Below, one piece after another: positions 1-6,496 of a stretch of DNA of 8,574 bases (within the stretch, counting starts at the first letter, position 1; the number at the start of each line of letters is the position of its first letter). The translations under genes were made by a program, and so were the position numbers. The stretch lies in contig JANYKP010000309.1 of the NCBI GenBank assembly GCA_025358195.1, forward strand, positions 1 to 8,574. The letters are read 5' to 3'. This DNA comes from Cyclobacteriaceae bacterium. Its GTDB lineage: Bacteria > Bacteroidota > Bacteroidia > Cytophagales > Cyclobacteriaceae. The notes beneath the pieces are model-generated. The model saw nothing but the letters and a program-made list of their open reading frames with translations. It was not told where the DNA came from and did no database searches.

Positions 1-113
1 ACGAAAGCGAGCAGTTTACCCAAGAGCTTTTTATAGAGGTTTTGAGCAAAAAATTTAATACTTTTGCGATCAATTTTTCAAAAACCGTCACCAATCCAAT
101 TAGTTACCTGTAA
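1..113 (+). CDS. Nif3-like dinuclear metal-centre protein, C-terminal end (partial)
   Basis: This is an open frame (codons in phase from base 3) that enters from the left edge and stops at TAA 111-113. The 36 visible residues begin ESEQFTQELF and end TNPISYL. They match, from memory, the conserved end of Bacteroidota Nif3/YqfO proteins: the ESEQFT stretch after the last metal-binding region, then a VLSKKF segment and a TNPI-type tail. Nif3 proteins are hexameric, bind two metal ions and are often annotated as GTP cyclohydrolase 1 type 2, although the reaction is poorly established. The next gene begins three bases after this stop, so the two are very likely co-transcribed. That pairing of Nif3 with a coiled-coil zinc-ribbon gene is common in this phylum and supports the call. 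The start and all catalytic residues lie outside the window. Confidence 0.8.
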   Translation, partial: ESEQFTQELFIEVLSKKFNTFAINFSKTVTNPISYL

Positions 114-116
114 ATA

Positions 117-908
117 ATGGAAAATCAGACAATTACACAGAAACTTGAAGCCCTTGTAAAGTTACAGTCCATTGACACAAAACTTGATCAACTCCGGAAA
201 CTGAGGGGTGACCTGCCCGACGAAGTTCAGGACCTTGAAGACGAAATTGAAGGCTACAAGGTGCGGATGACCAGATTTGAAACTGACCAGAAAGAGGTAG
301 AGGAAGCCGTCAAAAAAAATAAAGAAGGCATAAAAGAGGCTGAGAGGCTGGTAAAGAAATACAACGAACAGCAGAAAAACGTTAAAAACAACCGTGAATT
401 CGACGCAATTACCAAGGAGATCGAATTGCAGGAGCTAGAGGTTCAGATCTGCGAGAAGCGCATCAAGGAGTCAAAGGAAAAAATTGAAGAGAAGAAGGGG
501 GAGATTGCCAAGATTGATGCTTTGATCAAAGAGCGCAGCGATGACCTCGAGAATAAGAAAAAAGAATTGGAAGAAATTTCCGGGGAGAGCCATGAAGAAG
601 AAAAGAAATTGTTGAGTGACCGTGAAAGGGCCGCGAAGAAAATTGAAGATAAATTCCTGAAATATTATGAGCGTCTCCGCATCAATCTGTCAAATGGATT
701 AGCGGTCGTTCGGGTGGTACGCGGTGCAGCGGAAGGCTGTAACATTATTATCCCCCCTCAGAAAATTGCCGAGATCCGGGAGAAAAAGAAGATTGTAATT
801 GATGAACATTCCGGCAGGATTCTGGCAGACGTTGACATGGAGTCCATGGAGGAAGAAGTTAAACCTAAAAAAGCTGCTCCTGCCAGACGGGCCAAGAAAG
901 TTGGCTAA
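117..908 (+). CDS. Coiled-coil protein of the C4 zinc-ribbon (DUF164/CdsZ-type) family with a degraded zinc ribbon
   Basis: The protein has 263 residues. Residues about 8-180 are almost entirely charged heptad-like helix (long E/K runs), predicting an extended antiparallel coiled coil. This segment includes the family-typical NNREFDAITKEIE stretch at about 91-103. Residues 193-240 correspond to the C-terminal zinc-ribbon domain, recognisable by NGLAVV (193-198), IPPQ (212-215), the IREKKKI segment (220-226) and EHSGRIL (230-236). Family members normally carry two CxxC pairs here. In this protein only C208 remains: the other three positions are A205, D229 and S232, so zinc binding by the usual four cysteines is not possible. 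A basic K/A/R-rich tail (249-262) ends the protein. Family members have been linked to nucleic acid, translation or secretion roles, but the function is not settled. The ATG at 117 lies three bases after the Nif3 stop, which supports this start and an operon. It is probably soluble and cytoplasmic, with no signal peptide. Confidence 0.85.
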   Translation: MENQTITQKLEALVKLQSIDTKLDQLRKLRGDLPDEVQDLEDEIEGYKVRMTRFETDQKEVEEAVKKNKEGIKEAERLVKKYNEQQKNVKNNREFDAITKEIELQELEVQICEKRIKESKEKIEEKKGEIAKIDALIKERSDDLENKKKELEEISGESHEEEKKLLSDRERAAKKIEDKFLKYYERLRINLSNGLAVVRVVRGAAEGCNIIIPPQKIAEIREKKKIVIDEHSGRILADVDMESMEEEVKPKKAAPARRAKKVG

Positions 909-2397
909 TTTCAAGAACCTATATCTATTAAAAAAGGCAGCCGCAACCGTCTGCTTTTTTTTATGTACCTCCTGGCAAAGCTTCGCCATGGACTCGGTCT
1001 GGCAATTTGATCCCCTGCTGGAACGTATTTATAAACTTGTTCTTAACCTGCAGACGGAACAGGCCTATACCGAACTCGCCAAACTGAAAAGTACCAATGA
1101 ATTCCACCAGATGTACGTGGAGAGTCTTTTGGAAACAGTGGACGTTCTCATTCAGGAAGATGAAAAGCATTTTGATAAAATAAATGAAAAGTTCAAACAA
1201 CGAATTGACAAAATTTCAAAGTTGCCAGAATCGGCTGAAACCCTTTTCATTAAAGCTGAATTGAATTTGCAGCGCGGTTTCAATTTATTAAACCTCAGCC
1301 AGGAACTAAATGCTGTACTCGCGATTCGCCAGGCCTATCAGACAACCCAGGAGTGCATCAAAAAATACCCTTCTTTCATCCCCATAAAAAAGACATACGG
1401 TGTGATCCAGGTCATGGTGGGCGCTGTGCCCGACAAGTACCAATGGTTCATGAGCCTATTGGGAATGAAAGGTTCCGTAAAAGTCGGGCAAAAACAACTG
1501 GAGGAATTGAGGCTTTCTAAATCATCCCTCAGCCAAGAGGCAACGATCCTCCTTTTTACAATCAAAGGATTTATCAATCAACAATTCGCAGATGCCGCCA
1601 AGGGCTTTCAGGAATGTCTCCAGAAAGACCCGGATAACCGGCTTCTACTTTTTTTAGGCATCAACATGCTAATGAAAGATTCCCAAAGCGAAGAGGCGTT
1701 GAAATTGATCAATGTATTGGACGGTAAACCACATGGATTGCCGATGGACTACATCGAATACTTGCGTGCAGAAGCGCTCCTGGAACGGGGCGATTACTTA
1801 CCCGCCATACAGGCGTATCAAAAGTTCTTAAAGAATTTCAAAAGTCAGAGCTATCGCAAAGACTCGCACTATAAAATTGGTCTTTGCTACTTCTTATTAG
1901 GAAACCAGGAAAGTGCCCGGAAGTATTTTGAAATCGCGAAAAAGACCGGCAAGGCAACCGCAGACCCAGACAAATATGCCGCCGCAATGCTGGAAGAGCG
2001 TATTTTTCCAAATCCCAAAATTCTAAAGGCTCGCTTTTATACAGATGGTGGATATTATAAGGAAGCGAAAGAGATGCTCAAATCTATCCTCCCGACTGAT
2101 CTTCCCACTGCAAAAGATGCGACCGAGTTTTACTATCGGAAGGGTCGCCTTGCACACAAGACGCAGGACCTTGCCGCGGCTAAATTATTCTATCTTCAAA
2201 CAATCGACATGACCGGGTCCCAACCGTGGTATTTTGCTCCCAATGCAGCCTTACAGCTCGGTTATATCAGCCAAACCCAGGGTGATCTTGCTTCCGCAAA
2301 GAAATATTTCGAAAAAGCGCTTAGCTACAAAAGGTACGAATACAAAAACGGTATAGACACCAAAGCAAAATCCGCGCTTGACCAGTTGAAAAAATAG
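901..2397 (+). CDS. Secreted/periplasmic tetratricopeptide-repeat protein (TTC39/Iml2-like)
   Basis: The frame encodes 498 residues if it starts at TTG 901. From that start, residues 1-29 form a convincing signal peptide: K5, K11 and K12, then a hydrophobic AAATVCFFLC core, then SFA before M30-D31. No in-frame ATG gives this signal. ATG 988 would give a 469-residue leaderless protein, and ATG 799 would overlap the upstream gene by 110 bp, so TTG 901 (8-bp overlap) is preferred but not certain. There is no lipobox before C22. The mature part is all helical with TPR-like pairs at about 285-313, 321-347, 409-436 and 443-477. A central block at 167-200 (GVIQVMVGAVPDKYQWF, then a GMKGS stretch) and the C-terminal SYKRYEYKNGID followed by KAKSALDQL recall the eukaryotic TTC39/Iml2 family. 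The function is unknown; TPR proteins usually mediate protein-protein contacts. It converges on the phosphatase gene with one base between stops. Confidence 0.75.
   Translation: MANFKNLYLLKKAAATVCFFLCTSWQSFAMDSVWQFDPLLERIYKLVLNLQTEQAYTELAKLKSTNEFHQMYVESLLETVDVLIQEDEKHFDKINEKFKQRIDKISKLPESAETLFIKAELNLQRGFNLLNLSQELNAVLAIRQAYQTTQECIKKYPSFIPIKKTYGVIQVMVGAVPDKYQWFMSLLGMKGSVKVGQKQLEELRLSKSSLSQEATILLFTIKGFINQQFADAAKGFQECLQKDPDNRLLLFLGINMLMKDSQSEEALKLINVLDGKPHGLPMDYIEYLRAEALLERGDYLPAIQAYQKFLKNFKSQSYRKDSHYKIGLCYFLLGNQESARKYFEIAKKTGKATADPDKYAAAMLEERIFPNPKILKARFYTDGGYYKEAKEMLKSILPTDLPTAKDATEFYYRKGRLAHKTQDLAAAKLFYLQTIDMTGSQPWYFAPNAALQLGYISQTQGDLASAKKYFEKALSYKRYEYKNGIDTKAKSALDQLKK
930..962 (+). terminator. 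Intrinsic-terminator-like hairpin between (or inside) the zinc-ribbon-family and TPR genes
   Basis: The left arm AAAAAAGGCAG (930-940) pairs with CTGCTTTTTTT (951-961) across the 10-base loop 941-950. This gives 11 pairs including one G-U, followed by another T. The A-tract/T-tract layout is that of a two-way intrinsic terminator, and it sits 21 bases after the stop of the upstream gene. It also lies within the presumed signal-peptide codons of the TPR gene, encoding roughly LKKAAATVCFFL. It may therefore be a true terminator, an attenuator, or a by-product of lysine and phenylalanine codons. Confidence 0.45.
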
Positions 2398-2409
2398 TCT
2401 ATTTACTGG
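2382..2409. repeat. Palindrome centred on the converging stop codons, possible weak two-way terminator
   Basis: AAATAG (2392-2397) and CTATTT (2399-2404) are perfect inverted arms around T2398, the only base between the two stop codons. Outside them CCAGT (2382-2386) and ACTGG (2405-2409) are also complementary, with five unpaired bases (2387-2391) on the left side only. As RNA this gives a bulged stem with a very small loop. It has no following T-tract, so it is a poor classical terminator. No other terminator is visible between the convergent genes. Confidence 0.35.
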
Positions 2410-3058
2410 AGGGAACCATCACTTCTTTCTGAAAGGAATTCAATCCGGCAAGGTGATCGGTGTTATTGTACAGATCGATAATGAATTGAGTACCTGTGTT
2501 GTGGATCAGGTAAAGGCCAAGGTTCTCGTGCTCAAACATATCCATTGACCGGAGGGGATAGTTTAACAACTGGCAAAGTAGAATCCGCATTGCGCGACCG
2601 TGCATACAAATAAGAACATTTTTATCGTCAGGCCGTGATTTCAATAATTCCAGGAATGGCCGTTGACGAGTCGCCACTTCCTCCGGACTCTCCCCTCCTT
2701 CAATTGGAATGGATGTTTTACCTTCCTGCCATTGCTTTAGTATCCAATGGTAGTACGCATCTTCTTCCGGTGTGATTCGTTGTCCCTCGCGGCTTCCCCA
2801 ACTAATCTCATTTAAGGCTTTGTGCTCTTCATGGGGAATTCCATCGTTAATAAAGGAAAGTACCGACTCCTTGCTTCTTCTTAATTTGGACATATAAAGC
2901 CTGCTGAAAGGCATCGATCGATACACATTATAGAATGCGCTGGCTTGTGCTTTCCCCTTTCCATTAAGAGAAGCATCAACGCCACTACCCTGTACAATTC
3001 CCTGTAGGTTATAATCGGTTTGGCCGTGACGAACTAAATATATTTTTTGGGAGATCAA
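2399..3058 (-). CDS. Histidine phosphatase family protein (phosphoglycerate mutase superfamily)
   Basis: The protein has 219 residues and no signal peptide. The N-terminal KIYLVRHGQTDYN carries the superfamily motif: R10 and H11, the latter being the phospho-accepting histidine. R61 in the SKLRRS segment, E84 in LNEISWGSREG and H153 in CMHGRAMR complete the expected catalytic pocket, so the enzyme should be active. The family includes phosphoglycerate mutases, alpha-ribazole phosphatases and various sugar-phosphate phosphatases. The motifs do not fix the substrate, so I do not assign one. The start is TTG at 3058-3056: no in-frame ATG exists upstream before a stop at 3094-3092, and the RHG motif needs a start about here. 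The leader is A-rich without a Shine-Dalgarno sequence. It is divergent from the menaquinone operon and convergent with the TPR gene, so it is probably a single-gene transcript. No functional tie to menaquinone synthesis is evident. Confidence 0.9.
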   Translation of the reverse strand: MISQKIYLVRHGQTDYNLQGIVQGSGVDASLNGKGKAQASAFYNVYRSMPFSRLYMSKLRRSKESVLSFINDGIPHEEHKALNEISWGSREGQRITPEEDAYYHWILKQWQEGKTSIPIEGGESPEEVATRQRPFLELLKSRPDDKNVLICMHGRAMRILLCQLLNYPLRSMDMFEHENLGLYLIHNTGTQFIIDLYNNTDHLAGLNSFQKEVMVPSSK

Positions 3059-3109
3059 TTTCTTTTTAATTTGGCCGTGCCATATGCCGAACTATACTCC
3101 GGCAGGCCG

Positions 3110-3144
3110 CAAAGATAAATAAATCACTGTCTCCACATAACAAC
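3110..3144 (-). promoter_or_regulatory. Candidate Bacteroidota promoter for the histidine phosphatase gene
   Basis: Read on the - strand, bases 3117-3110 are TATCTTTG, an exact match to the Bacteroidota -7 consensus TAnnTTTG. A weaker GTTG (3144-3141) lies 23 bases upstream and could serve as the -33 element. Transcription would begin around 3103, giving a 5' leader of about 45 bases before the TTG start at 3058. The call rests on sequence match alone. No equally good box is seen for the + strand operon in this spacer. Confidence 0.45.
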
Positions 3145-3150
3145 CGATTC

Positions 3151-3579
3151 GTGAAACGACTATTTAATCCAGGCATAACCGTTGAGCAACTTAATGCCTT
3201 CTCCCGAAACACCCTGGCTGAAAATCTCGGCATTGAGATTACTGCGATCGGTGAAGATTTTATAGAAGCAAAAATGCCGGTGGATCACAGAACTCATCAG
3301 CCGTATGGATTGTTACATGGAGGTGCTTCCGTGGCCTTAGCCGAAACACTTGGCAGTGTAGCCGCGCATTGCACGGTGGATGATAAAACTAAATACTGCG
3401 TTGGATTGGAAATCAATGCGAACCATATAAAAAGTGCCAAAACCGGCTTCGTAACAGGCATTACTCGTCCCATTCATATCGGCCAGCGAACACACGTATG
3501 GGAAATCAAAATCATGAACGAACAAAAAGAATTGGTGTGTGTGAGTCGAATTACAATGGCTGTAATCGACAAGCGTTAA
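3151..3579 (+). CDS. menI: Hotdog-fold thioesterase, probable 1,4-dihydroxy-2-naphthoyl-CoA thioesterase (MenI/YdiI-like)
   Basis: The protein has 142 residues, the usual size for single-domain hotdog thioesterases of the PaaI/YdiI type. The active-site region HQPYGLLHGGAS (49-60) followed by LAETLGS (63-69) closely resembles E. coli YdiI (MenI). Q50, the H56-G57-G58 loop and E65 stand at the expected catalytic positions. A GLEINANHIKSA stretch and a HIGQRTHVWEI stretch further on also match YdiI. YdiI hydrolyses DHNA-CoA to DHNA, the step before prenylation by MenA. Here the gene is first in a run with menF, menD, menB and menE, which strongly supports the same role. The start is GTG 3151; there is no in-frame ATG just upstream. 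menF follows after eight bases. Related thioesterases act on other acyl-CoAs, so the exact substrate is inferred from similarity plus context. Confidence 0.85.
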   Translation: MKRLFNPGITVEQLNAFSRNTLAENLGIEITAIGEDFIEAKMPVDHRTHQPYGLLHGGASVALAETLGSVAAHCTVDDKTKYCVGLEINANHIKSAKTGFVTGITRPIHIGQRTHVWEIKIMNEQKELVCVSRITMAVIDKR

Positions 3580-3587
3580 AGTATCGG

Positions 3588-4769
3588 ATGGAACAGACAA
3601 AAAGTATTTCTCCTCTTTCGGTCCGTGAATTCTTATCAAGGGCGACTTCGATCTATTTTCAACATAAATTCTCTTTTGCACTTTGGCGGCTACCGGACGC
3701 TCCCGCATTTTATATGGCCGCCAGCGAAAATCCGCAGCAATTGTCAGCGATAAGTCTGGAAGAAGTCAAACCAGGTTTTTTATTCGCTCCTTTCGATCCC
3801 GCCGAAAAGAAAATCCATTTACCAGCCGACGATCTGTTCAGGTTTGAGTCAGGACAATTTACAGCCACTCAAGGAAGTAAGCTGAATGAAATACTCATAA
3901 ATGAATTCAGCCATGAAGCCTTTACAAAAGCGAAATGCTATTATGAAAGTGCTCACTCCGCTAAGTCTGCCCCCGAAAGAAGTTTTCACAAATTGGTTGC
4001 AGATTGCAAAGAAGCAATTGAGAGGGGCATCTTTGAAAAGATCGTACCATCACGATCAGAAAGCGTAAAATTACCTTTCGACTTTGATGTAATTGACGCG
4101 TTCCATGAATTGTGTGAACTCTATCCACATGCAATGGTCTCTGTCTTTTCCAGTCCACTCACAGGCACGTGGGTTGGTGCAACACCTGAGATGCTGGTTT
4201 GTGTTGGTAAGGACCACCATTTTCATACCGTGGCTGTTGCCGGAACACAACCCTATACAGAAGGAGTAGATCTTCGGTCGGTCACCTGGACACAGAAGGA
4301 TATTGAAGAACAGGCCTTGGTTGAACGTTACATCATCAGTTGTTTCAAGAAGATACGGGTACGAGAGTTTGAAGAACAGGGTCCGAAGACCGTGGTGGCA
4401 GGAAATCTGCTTCACCTGAAAACACACTTTGATGTAAATATGGCTGCGATCAATTTTCCGGAACTTGGCACCGTGATGTTGAAACTTCTTCATCCCACAT
4501 CGGCTGTTTGTGGAATGCCGCTGGAGCCGAGCCTCGAGTTTCTAAAAAATCAGGAAGGCTATGACCGACAATTCTATAGTGGCTATTTGGGCCCGGTGAA
4601 TGTCCAGGAAGAAAGCCACATCTACGTTAACTTGAGGTGCATGCAACTTTTTGCAAATGTCGCTCTGCTCTATGCCGGGGCCGGGGTGTTGGCCGATTCC
4701 GATCCGGAAAGAGAATGGAAGGAGACAGCGTTGAAAATGAATACACTCGGCCGGATCATTAGGCGGTAA
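3588..4769 (+). CDS. menF: Isochorismate synthase (chorismate-binding enzyme)
   Basis: The enzyme isomerises chorismate to isochorismate, the entry step of the classical menaquinone pathway. It has 393 residues from ATG 3588. The frame is open further upstream, to an ATG at 3498, but that would overlap the thioesterase gene heavily, so 3588 is chosen (8-bp gap). The C-terminal two thirds form a chorismate-binding domain. K151 in GIFEKIVPSR is the expected general base, and E201 in GATPEML the general acid. AGT (218-220), KDIEEQALVERYI (237-249), HPTSAVCGMP (302-311), YDRQFYSGYLGPV (325-337) and the DSDPEREWKET segment (370-380, with E376 and E379 as likely Mg2+ ligands) follow in order. The lysine base favours isochorismate synthase over anthranilate synthase. 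The variable N-terminal 120 residues are divergent. With menD next, MenF is the natural assignment rather than a siderophore or salicylate enzyme. Confidence 0.93.
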   Translation: MEQTKSISPLSVREFLSRATSIYFQHKFSFALWRLPDAPAFYMAASENPQQLSAISLEEVKPGFLFAPFDPAEKKIHLPADDLFRFESGQFTATQGSKLNEILINEFSHEAFTKAKCYYESAHSAKSAPERSFHKLVADCKEAIERGIFEKIVPSRSESVKLPFDFDVIDAFHELCELYPHAMVSVFSSPLTGTWVGATPEMLVCVGKDHHFHTVAVAGTQPYTEGVDLRSVTWTQKDIEEQALVERYIISCFKKIRVREFEEQGPKTVVAGNLLHLKTHFDVNMAAINFPELGTVMLKLLHPTSAVCGMPLEPSLEFLKNQEGYDRQFYSGYLGPVNVQEESHIYVNLRCMQLFANVALLYAGAGVLADSDPEREWKETALKMNTLGRIIRR

Positions 4770-4786
4770 TTTTTTGCCATGCTACC

Positions 4787-6496
4787 TTGCACTCCGTGAA
4801 TTTCGCTATCATCAAGGACTTGGTTGAACGTTGTGCTGAAAAGGGCATACGCCACGCGGTGCTTTGCCCCGGCTCAAGGAGTGCTCCACTGACGCTGGCA
4901 TTTGCCAGAAATAAGAAGATAAAGTGCTGGACCTTTAGTGATGAGCGAAGCGCCGCCTTTATAGGATTGGGAATGGCACAACAAACGAAAACTCCCGTGG
5001 CGCTTGTGTGTACGTCTGGGTCAGCTGCTTATAATTTTTCTCCGGCTATTGCGGAAGCATGGTTTCAACAAATTCCGCTAATCATCTTCACCGCCGACCG
5101 GCCAAAAGAATGGATCGATCAATTTGACGGACAAACCATCCGGCAAACGGAGTTGTATGGCCGGCATGTAAAGAAACACGTGGAGTTGCCACTTGACTAT
5201 ACGCACCCTGATTCTGAATGGTATGCCAATCGCATGGTGAACGAGGTAATAAATCTTGCACAATCCGGTCAGAAAGGTCCGGTTCATATCAATGCCCCTT
5301 TTCGCGAACCATTGTATCCTTCCGGAAATGAAAATAGTAAGCCCAAAGCAGGGAGGGTAATCGAATCGATGATGGGCGAATCTACCCTCTCTTCAAAAGA
5401 ATGGACCGGTATTAAACAAGCGCTCACACATTGTAAAAAAATACTGGTAGTTGCAGGGCAAAATGATGATGATCCCGCATTAACCAACGCACTCACCGCC
5501 TTTCATTCAGTTCATTCGTGGCCATTTGTCGGTGACGTTCTTGGTAATCTTCACTCGCTCCCATTTTACTGTCAGCACTCCGATACATTTCTTGGACAAC
5601 TCCCCGAAAATTCAAAACAACTTTTGCAACCCGATTTACTCATCACGTTCGGTAAGTCATTGATCGCCAAAAATCTGAAATTGTACTTGCGCACGTATAA
5701 GCCTAAGCAACACTGGCACCTACAGCCGTCCGGTGACACAGCAGATACATTTCAATCCCTTACCAAGGTCATCGCTGTAAGTCCAACCCATTTTTTTGAT
5801 CAGCTCAAAAAAATACCCTTACCTCCACAAAAGACCTGGCGCACCTATGAGGAGATGTGGTTGGATCTCGAACTGAAAGCAAAAAAAGAAATCAAGAAAT
5901 TCTTTCAAACAAAACGACCGGGTGAATTTAGCCTGGTGAAACAAGTCATCGAGGCGCTTCCAGGTCAATGTAATCTTCATCTGGCCAACAGTATGACGGT
6001 GCGATACGCCAATCACATCGGCTTGACAGCATCACAAAAAAAAGTCTCCGTGTTTTCCAACCGCGGTACCAGCGGCATTGACGGATGTTCGAGTACAGCC
6101 GTCGGCCACGCGCTTACATCCAAAATTCCCAACGTTTTAATTACGGGTGACCTCGCTTTTTTTTATGACCGCAATGCCTTTTGGCATAATTATGTATTGC
6201 CAAATCTTTTTGTGATTGTTCTGAATAATCATGGTGGAATAATTTTTAACCTTATTGATGGGCCTGCCGGTTTACCCGAAGCCGAGGAATTTTTCATTAC
6301 TCGGCAGCAATTGAATGCAAAATCCCTGGCTTCCGAATTTGGTTTCACCTACATGGAAGCTTCACGTACTGACCTGGAAGCGTTTTTTAAAATCAAAAAG
6401 AATGTCAAAATTTTGGAAACTGAATCATCCCAATCCATCAATAAAAAGATATTTGAAGAATTCAAAAAGCATATAAAGAATCGTTATGAATCTTAA
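4787..6496 (+). CDS. menD: 2-succinyl-5-enolpyruvyl-6-hydroxy-3-cyclohexene-1-carboxylate synthase
   Basis: This thiamine-diphosphate enzyme joins 2-oxoglutarate (with loss of CO2) to isochorismate, giving SEPHCHC. At 569 residues it has the usual MenD length. Visible signatures are CPGSRSAPLTLAFAR (27-41), SDERSAAF with the cofactor-activating E53 (51-58), CTSGSAAYN (75-83), TADRPKEW (102-109), DGQTIRQ (114-120), SNRGTSGIDG (424-433), and the ThDP/Mg2+ site from GDLAFFYDRN (454-463) to NNHGGIIF (480-487). The start is TTG 4787, giving an N-terminus of typical length; GTG 4796 three codons later is an alternative. The ATG at 4779 is out of frame and ends after six codons. The gene begins 17 bases after menF and overlaps menB by 11 bases, which implies co-transcription and probably translational coupling. 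All key residues appear intact. Confidence 0.95.
   Translation: MHSVNFAIIKDLVERCAEKGIRHAVLCPGSRSAPLTLAFARNKKIKCWTFSDERSAAFIGLGMAQQTKTPVALVCTSGSAAYNFSPAIAEAWFQQIPLIIFTADRPKEWIDQFDGQTIRQTELYGRHVKKHVELPLDYTHPDSEWYANRMVNEVINLAQSGQKGPVHINAPFREPLYPSGNENSKPKAGRVIESMMGESTLSSKEWTGIKQALTHCKKILVVAGQNDDDPALTNALTAFHSVHSWPFVGDVLGNLHSLPFYCQHSDTFLGQLPENSKQLLQPDLLITFGKSLIAKNLKLYLRTYKPKQHWHLQPSGDTADTFQSLTKVIAVSPTHFFDQLKKIPLPPQKTWRTYEEMWLDLELKAKKEIKKFFQTKRPGEFSLVKQVIEALPGQCNLHLANSMTVRYANHIGLTASQKKVSVFSNRGTSGIDGCSSTAVGHALTSKIPNVLITGDLAFFYDRNAFWHNYVLPNLFVIVLNNHGGIIFNLIDGPAGLPEAEEFFITRQQLNAKSLASEFGFTYMEASRTDLEAFFKIKKNVKILETESSQSINKKIFEEFKKHIKNRYES

Noticed and set aside
799..900. Extension of the TPR gene back to ATG 799
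   Set aside because: It would overlap the zinc-ribbon-family gene by 110 bases and bury the signal peptide about 34 residues from the N-terminus.
3498..3587. Extension of menF back to ATG 3498
   Set aside because: The extra 30 residues lie over the end of the thioesterase gene and look like out-of-frame translation; ATG 3588 fits the gene spacing.
4779..4799. ATG 4779 as the menD start
   Set aside because: It is in another frame and reaches TGA after six codons, so it cannot start MenD.
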